Shown piece by piece: positions 1 through 10,192 of a DNA stretch of 64,000 nt. Origin of the DNA: Citrus sinensis (taxonomy: Eukaryota > Streptophyta > Magnoliopsida > Sapindales > Rutaceae); NCBI RefSeq assembly GCF_022201045.2, contig NC_068558.1, positions 51,005,501-51,069,500 on the forward strand, given 5' to 3'. Each line of letters starts with the position of its first letter. Position 1 is the stretch's first letter. Made by a program: the position numbers and the translations under genes. Under the pieces are notes generated by a model. That model searched no databases. It was not told where the DNA came from and saw only the letters and a program-made list of their open reading frames with translations.

Positions 1-118
1 GCTATATTTATTCTATCAGCAAGATTCTGATTGCCTCTAAATTCAGGGAAAAAAGAAGAGTACAATTTGCAAATGATGAGACTCAATAACGTGACAATCT
101 CTGATGCACCATATAGTT

Positions 119-2779
119 TCAGATTAACCTGCAGACTAGAGCAATACAAGTTAATTTTGATTAACAAGAAAACTGGCATTAAATAGCTTATCAAAAATCT
201 ACAGCTGAGCCAACCAGTACTGCCATTCCAACTTCAGTCAACAACAATATTTATTCCCCGAGAACCGATTTAAGTGTATAATATCTTTGTGCATGCATAC
301 TAATTATCCCATATACTTTGAGCATCTCAGATGGCCAGCATAAAGACCCTGCCCATAAAGAATCAGGATATGCTCCTGCAACTGTCCCCCCAAAAATGCC
401 ATCTGAACAGTGGCCACCTCTTCAACTCCATTTTCAGATAATTCAACATCCTCACAGAACATCATTATCTCATAATGCTGCCACCATTTCAACTGCCTCA
501 TCCATCACTAGTATCAACACAGAGTGACTTAAACCATTCACCGGATTCAGTATACTCATCCAAACACTTTGAACACATTTCACCAACTCTAATTAGCCTT
601 TATCCGATTGCTCCATATTCTATGTCCTGGTTCGTAAGTGCCTTTGACATTTACCAATAAACATAGTGATGCACTCAATTATGCATTAACGTACTACTGT
701 TATGAAATGAAGACTGACTATTCTTTTATTAATCAATCCAATGAATGGACAGGTTTCTGCATGCTAGTAGACAGAAAAATTTTGAAAATGACATAAAACA
801 ATACATCTTCATTATAGTGCTCGAACACTGGCAAATAAAAGAGCAATCTAAATATACTTACTGTGAGCAAACTTGTAGGGAGCACTGATGCCTGGTCAAT
901 GCTTATCTCTTCCAACAGTCCAAAGTAACCTATAACATATTTGAAAGTTACTTCACAAAGTCCAAAGAGTGATTCATGAAGGGTATCAAAACATCTGCTG
1001 CCACAATACCAGAATATACAAAGGACGAGGAGGATTATAAGATAGCAAAGCTTATAAAGCCTTAGATGCTTTTCCCAGGTCAGCTGGCTATAGATCTCAG
1101 TTACATCCACCAAGTGCTGTCTCCTCGTATACCTAGATTATGGAATTATAAATCACATTAGACATGCACTACAGGTCAGAAACATAGAGCTTCAGTGAAT
1201 AAGAAAAATGCTTATCCATTCAAGTCATATCACTTCCATCTAAAGAAAATCTTCCATAATCATATTGGAAATGAATTATAAGATTGTGCGTTTTTAGGTT
1301 CACAATAAAACCGGTTTGTGTTTCATTGCGTCCTAAAGTCATTTCCTATACTTCATTTTGCTTTCAATATGACAGCAACATGAAACAAACATTACATAAT
1401 TGCCGCCCGATTATTATCTCTGTGTCTCAAACTGTTAAAGAGTTTAAAACCAGTACAAGTACAACTACTATAAATCCACCCCTGGCCTAAATATGGTCAA
1501 TGAATTTTTCCCCACACTTTTTCCTCCTAGTGTCTGTAGATGCTAAATAAGCAAATTTTCTGGCCCTTCTCCAAATTCTTTCATCTCTTTTACCTATTGA
1601 AAATGCAAAGTTTTTGCACAGGAGGTCCATGCCAATCATGAACCAGTAACAGCAGCAAAATATGATGTCCAGCAAAACATTGACGCAAAAAATTAGTGCA
1701 AAAAGAAACTTACAATCTGACATTGAAGTACAGGTACGGTAGACTCAAAAGGAACATAAACCAATGCTCTGTTATAAGAAAGAGGATGCATAAGGTTCCT
1801 TGAGTAAAAAACTCCGGGAATACTAGCATGTTTATCTGAGCAGCCGAATCATACGGGTTAATGTAGTCACCCTCGAGGTCAGTCAAGTACATCAACTGCA
1901 ACTAAACCATCAGAATGTGAGATCACTGCCATTAATAACTGCTCTGAATAAATATGCCTTCTGGTTTGTACTAGGTCAAAATTAAATTAATACATTAAAC
2001 GGCTCCCATATATATTATCATAGATTACCGAATAAAATAAAATAAAAATTAAGAAAGAAAAGATTATATAAACTATATGGCATATTTCAATCAAGTCCCT
2101 CGAATTTAATGAATTTACAAAGTCTTATTAAATTTAAAAAAAAATTCAGTAAAACAACAAAGTATCTGCCGCACGCCAGAACACGATGCTGGTGATTAGC
2201 AGCAGGCCAGGTATAAAGGAAACAAATAAAAACAAAGATAAAAAATCGTCAGAGATTACCGAATTCATATTTATATTTATTTTTCATTTTTGAAAACCAG
2301 CTTGTACAAATTAAATTGCATATTTCAACAAATTCTCTCTAATTTAAGGAATTTACAAAGCTTATTAAATTCTAGGAATTTGACTTCAGTAAAACAACAA
2401 AGTTTCTATTGCATGCCGGAACGACGATGCTGGTTATGTACACGCGGTAGCAAATCATCGACAAATATAAAGTTCGAATTACAGAAAATTAGTGGCTGAT
2501 ATTCTGGAGAAAAAAGAAAGAAAGAAGAGCGGTAAATTAGCAGTTGGTGACGATCGATGGCCATTTTGGTAAAATTAGTTGGTGCAAGCATCTAGGTTTT
2601 TGTAACTTGAGTTCTAGAAGTAGGAGCTTGAGCTAGTATTGTCCTTGTAATATATATGCGAAAACAAAATTGTTTAGTGGAGAAATAGAAGAGAATAGAG
2701 AAATGACCTGGTAACTGAGAATGCCAAGCAGAGATATAAGGAAGATGAAGACCAAGAACCAGCCAAGTAGATCTTCCAT
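119..2779 (-). CDS. Cornichon-family ER cargo receptor (C-terminal exon uncertain)
   Basis: Cornichon proteins are small ER membrane proteins that load cargo into COPII vesicles. Three exons are clear on the minus strand: 2708-2779, 1714-1895 and 1010-1132, with matching phases. The protein starts MEDLLGWFLVFIF, a first membrane segment, then has the family block LTDLEGDYINPYD, a second hydrophobic stretch around FLITEHWFMFLLSLPYLYFN, and HLVDVTEIYSQLTWEKHLRLYKL before a third membrane segment ending CIFW. The start is the only ATG that gives this amino end. Plant homologues carry about ten more residues (usually MIYSAL or similar plus an acidic tail). No such exon is visible. The best acceptor (ctgcag just above position 128) would add only Leu-Ile and a stop at 119-121, so either this copy has a short tail or the last exon lies left of the window. 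Family assignment is secure; the 3' end is not. Confidence 0.85.
2078..2440. repeat. Direct repeat of about 125 bp inside the first cornichon intron
   Basis: Two diverged copies, about 2078-2200 and 2316-2440, share gcatatttcaa, gaatttacaaag, cagtaaaacaacaaagt and a cgatgctggt block in the same order and orientation. This is a local segmental duplication in the intron between exons 1 and 2. No coding role is seen. Confidence 0.7.
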
Positions 2780-3663
2780 GGCCTCTCCTTGCTTCACTCT
2801 GAATCTCTGCTCAGGCTTTGTTATTTTGCCACACCTGCTGCTTCTAATCAAATATATACATTACATACGCTGCGATAATGTGCGTTCGTCTTCGTCGACT
2901 GTGGTTATTTATTCATTTATTTATTTATGTCGTTTAGGGATTATTTTTGACATTAAATATCTGTGAGTTAGATTGGGTCGATTATTTGTGGCCATCTGTC
3001 ATTTTTCTTTGAGTGGTACTACCAGTTAAGAGTTAGTAAAATTTGATAACATCCATTCACTCGAACCGAATATGAAATGAATAAATAAATTTAGATTGTT
3101 AAATTTAATATGATTATTAAATAAATTAGATTTAGGTCAATTTCATTGTTTTAATGTCAGGTTAGAATTTAAATTTTGACCCATTTACTTAGTTATGATA
3201 TAATTATTAAGCAAATAATCATGTGGTGCCAACTCAAACTCATTAATAAGACTCTACAACATAACTTTTTTGATATCTGAGAAAAAAAAAAATTCTAAGA
3301 ATACATTTGTAATTAGCTGCAAATATATTTTTTAAAAAAAACTAAGCACAACCTAATTCTGGCTAATAGAGAAAAATCTTAATTGTTGCCAACTGGGGAA
3401 AAAAATTAATTACCGTTAATTAATAAAAACATAAATTGCCGCCAATTAAAATAAAAATATATGGTGTTTTCATTTTATAAGAAAATCCAATATACAAATA
3501 CCTTATGTTTCACCAAAATTCTAAATAATAAAAAAATTGTCTTATCACACAAAGAATATTTCAATTCAATAGATATTAAGGGTTTGTAAAATAACTTTAA
3601 TTAACTAGAGGTGTTTATGAATTTTTTTTTACTGTAATTTAACATAATATATCAACTGATGTT

Positions 3664-3820
3664 AGGATTCCCCTTAGGTGCAACAGTGGCACCGTGCCAC
3701 AGTTGCACCTAGTCGTTGGATGCAGTTGGATGTCAGTGGATCCAACCAATCCAACTGCATCCAACGGCTAGGTGCAACTGTGGCACGGTGCCACTGTTGC
3801 ACCGTAGCCTGATCCCTGAT
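3664..3820. mobile_element. Small fold-back (hairpin) element
   Basis: The left arm at about 3676-3731 (AGGTGCAACAGTGGCACCG, then TTGGATGCAGTTGGAT) is almost perfectly complementary to the right arm at about 3749-3803. The loop is about 17 bp. The arms are GC-rich against an AT-rich background. The arm also holds an internal near-palindrome (GTGGCACCGTGCCAC). The structure suits a miniature inverted-repeat element or hairpin small-RNA source; no target duplication was clear. Confidence 0.7.
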
Positions 3821-5135
3821 ATTAATGTAAAAGGGTCACATTTCTAAATTTGAAGGAACATGTGTCATAGCCCATTTGAATTTGGGTGTAAGTGTTTCTT
3901 ACCAATATTTAGGGGGGAAATTTTGAAAATTTTCTATAAATGAAATGATCCACACTTCAATAAGAAAGATATAGACAAAACTTTTATCATATAGGGATAT
4001 ATAGGATAACAAAATATGTTATAATTAAATTATGATATCAATTTGAAATAAAATTTAGATATTCGGTTATTTTTGTTATTTAGCTAACAATTTAAATAGT
4101 AAATAGTAAATAAAAATAATTTTATTTTCATTGATAGCATAAATTTTTTTTATCAATAAATAATAATTGAACTTAAATAAATAGTTTTACAACATGTCAT
4201 TTATGTGTAGAAGCTTTATACGACAAATCATACAATTCCCATAAATTATATGTCAGGTCATCCATATGATGAATTTATTAAAGACATGTCATATGTATTT
4301 TATTCCGGACTAAATATTCAACGACAAACTATCTATGATAATGAATAAATAAGCAGCAAATCATACATGTTAAATAATTTTTACCTCATATAATCTGTGT
4401 GATGGATATTATACTGATATGTCACGCATAAAATTTACATAAAATATTTATTTATTCATTCATTAAAATATATAGAATAATTTTAAAATCTTTTAATTGT
4501 TAATATTAGTATATTTTATTTTCTTCTATATTAATTCAATTTACTTGAGTTGTCCTCAGCGGTGGTTTTCATGTAGTTTTTTATTTGGTTATTTGAGTTC
4601 AAATATTAGGAAAGATAAGAAACTCAAATAAATAATTCCAACTTTTACTCATCTTCCTACCTTCTTTTTTACATTTTTTTTTAATGCCTCCAGTGTGCAA
4701 ATCAACTAGCTATGAATATATTTTGAACCCACGGTTACTTGAATTCAAGTTGTAAATAAAAAGATAAGATGCAATCTTTTGTGGGAAAATTTTCTTATCT
4801 CCATCCAAACTTATGTTCAATTAGTCGAATCTAAACTTATATTACATAAGATATGAGACAATAACAAATAGGAGACTGCTACTTTATAGCTGTTGTGGGG
4901 TAGAAGTCCTTTCACATGAACAATATTAATAGTATCAAGTAGTGTTTATGTGAGAGAATATACTTTACAGCAATTATAAGGTAGTCCTCTCCTAATAAAT
5001 ATTATTAGTCTATTGCAATATAATATAATTTAATCCGATGTACTAAGTCCAGTTCAATACAATATAATTTAATTTAATATATTCCAATCAAGTGCAACAT
5101 AAAAATTTTCTCAAAGTCATTCTTCAAGTGATTAA

Positions 5136-5306
5136 GTGTTTGTTTGATATGATTTATTTAATGGTTATAAGTGTTTAAATAAAATTTTTCATTAATAATT
5201 AAATAATTTAAAATTTTTAAATAAAATTTCTATTTATAAAAATTTTACTAACAAAATTTTTAGTTAAATAAAGCCTATCGAAAAACTATGTCCAACAGAG
5301 CCTCAA
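5136..5306. mobile_element. hAT-like miniature element, copy A
   Basis: The left end (gtgtttgtttgatatgattt) and right end (tgtccaacagagcc, read in reverse complement) match the ends of the elements at 35991-36352 and 45286-45667, which carry GGTATGGCTTATTT-like and GTACCAAACGGAGC-like ends. The copy is short and diverged and was recognised mainly by likeness to the other two. Confidence 0.5.
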
Positions 5307-5433
5307 ATAGAAACTTACTATCATACTCTCACCCAAAAACTACGTTAGTTTACAGCTCTCGTTTCTTGTTCTCAAAGCCACTCTTAGATCTAAAACACTG
5401 AAAACGAACCCAAATTCATATTATCCAAATTTC

Positions 5434-5442
5434 AAACCCTAA
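5434..5442 (+). promoter_or_regulatory. Telo-box in the PBF1 leader
   Basis: AAACCCTAA lies 17 to 25 bases before the PBF1 start codon. Telo-boxes are known near the transcription starts of plant housekeeping genes. The match is exact; function here is inferred. Confidence 0.45.
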
Positions 5443-5458
5443 TTGATCACAATTCATC

Positions 5459-7855
5459 ATGACGAAGCAGCATCCTGCATGGTCTCCATACGACAACAAT
5501 GGAGGGTAGCGTCTTTGTTCATGCATTTACATATACATCTACATATACATCTAGGTTTAAAACTTGTCCGATCATATTGTTTATGCGTTTTGCAGAACTT
5601 GTGTTGCGATTGCTGGAGCTGATTACTGTGTAATCGCTGCCGACACTCGAATGTCAACCGGTTACAGTATCCTCACTCGCGATTACTCCAAAATCTGTAA
5701 ACTGTAAGCGCGCCTTCATCAGTATCTCTTTCGTTCGTTTTATTAATTTCATCTTGTTTTCGTGTCTTATATGCATTCAGTCTTATTAGTGATTAAGGTC
5801 GAGTTTGCTAAAATTTTGCTTCGAGCTTCAGTTATTAGGGTTTTACCGATGCCTGCCTTGGCCCAGTTTTTAGGATTATATATGCAAAAGATGTGGGAAA
5901 TTATTGAAATCTGCATTTTTGATAATTATATAGTCAATTTCATCAAAGAATCATATAGTGGATAAATAACTCAGAGGCACATTATCTCAGGCATATGATT
6001 CTTAATTTGTGAGGTAGTTTTAGATTCAATATATTGAGCTATGAGACGGACTGCATTCTATAAATTCAAATATTATAGGCTGTGAGTTTAGAGGGTATGG
6101 CTTCTGGCAGATGTTGGATGTCTGTTCCAGGTTTGAAGTAATCCAGCAGTTTGATGACCTGGTGAAGAATTGATGTGTTCACTTTGACTTGTGTTTTGGC
6201 TTATGGACTAATTGCAATGTGGAGTTTCCATAATTCGTTGGCTTGTATTATGAGTAGACTATTGGATACCGATCCTAGGCTTTTAGGTATGAGAGGAAAA
6301 CTGCAATTGAACAACATTTTGATTTTCTAGGAAGCCAAAGCACAAGTCAAAGCAGACAAATCAATTCTTCCCTAGGTCATCAAACTGCTAGTTGCTTCAA
6401 AACTCATATGGGAGCTAAAAGAAGGAAATTTATTTATTTCATGTATTCAACCTTTATTTTGCTTATAATGTTTGGCTCTCGTGCTGCACTGTGTTTGTTG
6501 ACTTAGGGTTGGCATCCCTTATTCTTTTGTTTCTCATGTTGTTGGAAACTTTACGGTTGGCGAGAGGTTGTTGGCAAAACATTTTCATCTAAGTCTGAAT
6601 AATGGGTTCTTTCTTTTATATTTTAACCTCTTGCAGGGCAGACAAATGTGTTATGGCCTCTTCTGGTTTTCAAGCTGATGTGAAAGCCTTACAAAAACTC
6701 TTGGCAGCAAGGCACTTGGTAAGGTTCCGAAAACGTCTGGCTGAGTGGTGTTCTTTTTCTAATTTTCTTCAGTAGAAGCACTTTGTTGAGTAGTCATGTT
6801 TGTGGGTAAATGTTACTATCTTGCATGTGAACTTGTTACAGACATAGTATCTGTGGTTTAAATCTCTTAAATATGCCGATTCGAAGAAGGAAAAAATTCT
6901 TTAAATATGCCAACTCTAAAACAAAGGGAGCAGGTGTTTTGTTTTATGGGAAAGGAAAGCTATTTTGATTTTTTCCCCCCTTTCTTCTCTTTTGCATTGG
7001 TATGCTGGCATAATGCCTCTAATCTTGTTTTCTGTGCATTGTTCAAAAACAGATCTATCAGCATCAGCACAACAAGCAAATGAGCTGCCCTGGAATGGCT
7101 CAACTACTCTCCAACACCCTGTACTACAAGCGTTTCTTTCCTTACTATTCATTTAATGTCTTGGGTGGGCTTGACAATGAAGGTAAAGATTTTTCAAACT
7201 CCCATTGCCAGCTTTTAAGTTTTTTTTTTCCTTTCTTAGTTATTGTCAATTTTTTGTTCTTGTTCCACTTCAGGGAAGGGTTGTGTCTACACATATGATG
7301 CTGTTGGTTCCTATGAGAGGGTTGGATATAGCTCCCAAGGTTCTGGGTCCACGCTCATCATGCCATTCCTGGATAACCAACTAAAGTCTCCCAGTCCTCT
7401 CCTACTGCCTGCCCAGGTAGGCTTGAGTTCAGATATTTAACATCATGTATGATGCTTCAGTGCTTTTATTCTAATATGTTTCTGATTGAAAATTTGTGCT
7501 CTCTGCAGGATGCTGTTACTCCTCTTTCAGAGGCTGAAGCAGTTGATTTGGTCAAAACTTGTTTTGCATCAGCAACTGAGAGAGACATATACACGGCAAG
7601 TTCCCTTCCCCCCCCACCCCCCCCCCCTCTCTTTTTCTGCTTTATGTGATGGCTTTTTTGTTACTGTGAAAATGCAACTATGGTGAAACTAAGTTCTTGT
7701 TCATGGTACACGACTCAATTCCTTGTACATAAAGTCCATTTTTTTTCTTTTTCTAACATGTCCTTCAATGTTTTTAACAGGGAGACAAACTTGAAATTGT
7801 TGTCCTAAACAAAGGTGGTATTCATCGTGAATACATGGAACTGAGGAAGGATTAA
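5459..7855 (+). CDS. PBF1: 20S proteasome subunit beta type-1 (beta-6, PBF1)
   Basis: This is a beta-ring subunit of the 20S proteasome core, acting in cytosol and nucleus. Beta-6 subunits are structural and lack peptidase activity. Seven exons (5459-5505, 5596-5703, 6637-6718, 7053-7182, 7274-7416, 7509-7595, 7781-7855) give 223 residues, the length of Arabidopsis PBF1. Recognisable blocks in order are [16 protein letters not shown] at the amino end, [69 protein letters not shown] and [12 protein letters not shown]. The start is fixed by homology. Exon 6 ends ...ATATACACG and is followed by GCAAGT, so intron 6 is a GC-AG intron. Intron 2 (5704-6636) holds a fold-back repeat. The gene is convergent with the DUF1499 gene about 680 bp downstream. 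Assignment is essentially certain. Confidence 0.97.
6131..6405. repeat. Inverted repeat in PBF1 intron 2
   Basis: The left arm at about 6131-6206 and right arm at about 6331-6405 are complementary. Shared blocks include CAGCAGTTTGATGACCT versus the complement of aggtcatcaaactgct, and CTTTGACTTGTG versus cacaagtcaaag. Arms are about 75 bp with a loop of about 125 bp and a modest number of mismatches. It is likely a decayed fold-back element. Confidence 0.7.
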
Positions 7856-8538
7856 TCTCTTTGGCATCATGCCACGCTCGTCAAGCTGAAGTGGGTGGAG
7901 CTGCCACGAGCAAAATTTCAGTGTTCTTATGTTGTCATGGTTTCACATTTTGATATGAATCCAGTTTGATATGTCTTTCCTTGCTAGTGGATATGTTGCG
8001 GTGATGATGCCAATAGGAGACATTAGTTTCTTCTACTCTAACATTAGATCTGGTGTTATTGTCGTTGAGGATAAATTGTATATTTGGTATTCAAATTACA
8101 TCTGGTGTGCATCTATATTTTGATGTTATATTTGCTCTGTATTTCAACAAATGATAGCAGCGCTCCAGTTTCAGTTAAGGATTGCAAGTTTCAGGCAAGT
8201 GATATGGCCATAATTTTATGAGTTTTATAGTTGATGAAACTTGATGGCTCTTTCCTGGTAACAGGAGGCTATTTGAGAATAACATCTTTCATAAATGTTG
8301 AACAATGAGGTAAATCGTCCATTTCATATCTCCCTGTTCTGAATACGTATGTCAAATTGCAAAACAATAATGGCACTTCCTATTCTATTGTGCACATTTT
8401 CTTGTGAATAAACATTTTGATTTTAGCAGAGTAGAGAATCTGTATTGGAACAGGTCAATCCTTTGCACTCTTTCTCTAACCCTGATTGAAATGTATACCA
8501 TTTGTCCTAATCTTGATAAAATTCGTTGAATATGCCCC
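7856..8538. other. Convergent 3' region between PBF1 and the DUF1499 gene
   Basis: Both flanking genes end here, about 680 bp apart, so the stretch should hold both 3' UTRs. It is AT-rich without a coding frame of note. Exact poly(A) sites cannot be placed from sequence alone. Confidence 0.55.
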
Positions 8539-9728
8539 TCAAAAGGAGTCTACAGAAGCCCATCCTTTCTTCTCTAATGCTAATCGCAGTGCCTGCAATG
8601 AATATCAGGCATCAGTTAATAGTTAGATGAGTTTGCTTACTGCAAAGACGGTAATGTGAGATTATGTAAAAAAGCTTTACCTTGATTCTCTTTCTATTGG
8701 CATCAAAATCAAAGTTTCCGAGACGCGAAGCAGATCTATATTCAACAATGGAATCTCTCTCAGGAGGAAACCAGAACTCAACATCATCCACAAGCTATTG
8801 AAGACAGATATTCACTCAGTCAGCCATTCTATACCACTAGGCTTGGTGAAAAAAGAGTTGCACAAATGTATGATGAGCTAAACCTACCCCCAGGACTGGG
8901 CTTTCATACTCCACATGCACATAATCATCTTTCTTTTCCACAAGGCGTGGGGTAAATCTGTCTGGTTTTGTTGATTTAATCTGCACGATACACATGCATC
9001 ATTATTATTGGTGTCAGCCAATTGACTTGATGGATAGGATTGCTAGGAAATGTTTCATAATTTACCACTTGAAGGAGCTCTTCCATTGCAACTTCTCTGC
9101 TAACAGGCTTTTTCCTACCACGATTGTAGTTCCTGAAAAAAAAAAAAAAAACGCAAACCTTTTTCACGTGCTTCACTATTGACCATTGGCCACACCCTCC
9201 ACAATAAAAATTTAGGAAGAAAAGTGGGGGAAAGGTTGGCTTTACCAAGGAGGTGCATAGTGAGTGAGATCACTGATATTCTCAGCAGTAGAAATACAGT
9301 TCTTGGTAGCTGGGCACAGTGCCAATGCTTGTTGATTTTTCTGAACTCCCAAGTACTCGGGCTTTTTTCCGCTGCACACAAAACCGTACTGAATTCAACT
9401 TCCGAATTTGGAGACACTAGACAAGTAAAGTTTGTACCTGAGATTGAAAATGGCCCCGATTACTGCTACTTCACTGCTCCTCAGTATTATTTCCCTTCAA
9501 ATTAACAAAATAATAATTTGCCTAAGAAATTCAATTTGCGTTACACATAAACCATAGAAATTAGTTTAGAAAGAGTCTGCTGTGTACTTACCTTCGACTG
9601 GTTTGGTCTCTGGGCTCCTGAGACTGAGAAAGGGTAATACGGGGAACAGTGGAACAGTTGTAGCGTTTGTTGTACTTCTTCTTGTAGTTATAGTAGCAGT
9701 ATCCGTTAGAACTCGCCATTAAAGCCAT
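8539..9728 (-). CDS. DUF1499 domain protein, probably plastid-targeted
   Basis: Seven exons (9592-9728, 9438-9479, 9246-9371, 9066-9132, 8888-8980, 8681-8794, 8539-8592) give 210 residues. After a short leader rich in Tyr, Ser, Lys and Arg comes EVAVIGAIFNLSGKKPEYLG, then the DUF1499 hallmark block LALCPATKNCISTAENISD and HYAPPWNYN. Further blocks are FTPRLVEKKDDYVHVEYESP and DDVEFWFPPERDSIVEYRSA, and the end is LEKKGWASVDSF. DUF1499 has no settled biochemical role; plant members are predicted chloroplast or thylakoid proteins, and the basic, acid-poor leader fits a transit peptide, although it is short. A second in-frame ATG (Met4, at 9719) is also possible. The gene is head-to-head with KU80 across 464 bp and convergent with PBF1. 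Family call is firm; location is inferred. Confidence 0.9.
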
Positions 9729-10192
9729 TTTTATCTGTCGAAGCCCAACTATTTTGTGACGCACTCTACTCTCGAGCCTTTTATGGGCTCATCCGGATTC
9801 TGGACGAGGGAAGAGAGAAGAGACCAGCGCATGCGCATATTCTCAGAATTTGGCGCCGCGTTTTGACTTTTGACAACCATAAAAATTAAAACATGAAAAA
9901 TGAGCCAGCTCTTTCTTCTTTTACCCTTACTTTCGCAATTAATTACGGCGATGGTATGTCGATACTTGGTGGTCAAATAAAAACACTTCCAAGTTCTGTG
10001 GCCATTTTATAATTTTACAAACTTCTCAAGCCGAGGCGGGAGAATAAATAACATTTTCGCTTTTTTTTTTATGTTTATTTTTTAAAACCGTCTGAATCCC
10101 ATTCCTCCTTTTCATCAGTCACAATCACAGCCTCGGTGACAGCTTCCGTGACAAGCTTTATTTCTTTCAGCACACAATCAGTCTACTCTTTA
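9729..10192. promoter_or_regulatory. Bidirectional promoter between DUF1499 and KU80 genes
   Basis: The two start codons are 464 bp apart and point away from each other, so control sequences are probably shared. The region is more GC-rich than other gaps. Seen motifs are an exact E2F-type site TTTGGCGC at 9849-9856, a Site II-like TGGGCT near 9784, and a W-box core TTGAC just after the E2F site. E2F sites are typical of plant S-phase and DNA-repair genes, which suits KU80; use in vivo is inferred. Confidence 0.6.

Larger units (their letters stand above)
2852..5458. other. AT-rich intergenic region left of PBF1
   Basis: There is no credible coding exon on either strand. The region is very AT-rich and holds a fold-back element at 3664-3820 and a hAT-like miniature element at about 5136-5306, listed separately. 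The last 60 bp are the PBF1 leader and include a telo-box (AAACCCTAA) at 5434-5442. Confidence 0.6.

Noticed and set aside
304-501. Open frame on the minus strand near the left edge as the missing cornichon exon
   Set aside because: It lacks the family's C-terminal motif, and no acceptor joins it in the phase left by exon 3.
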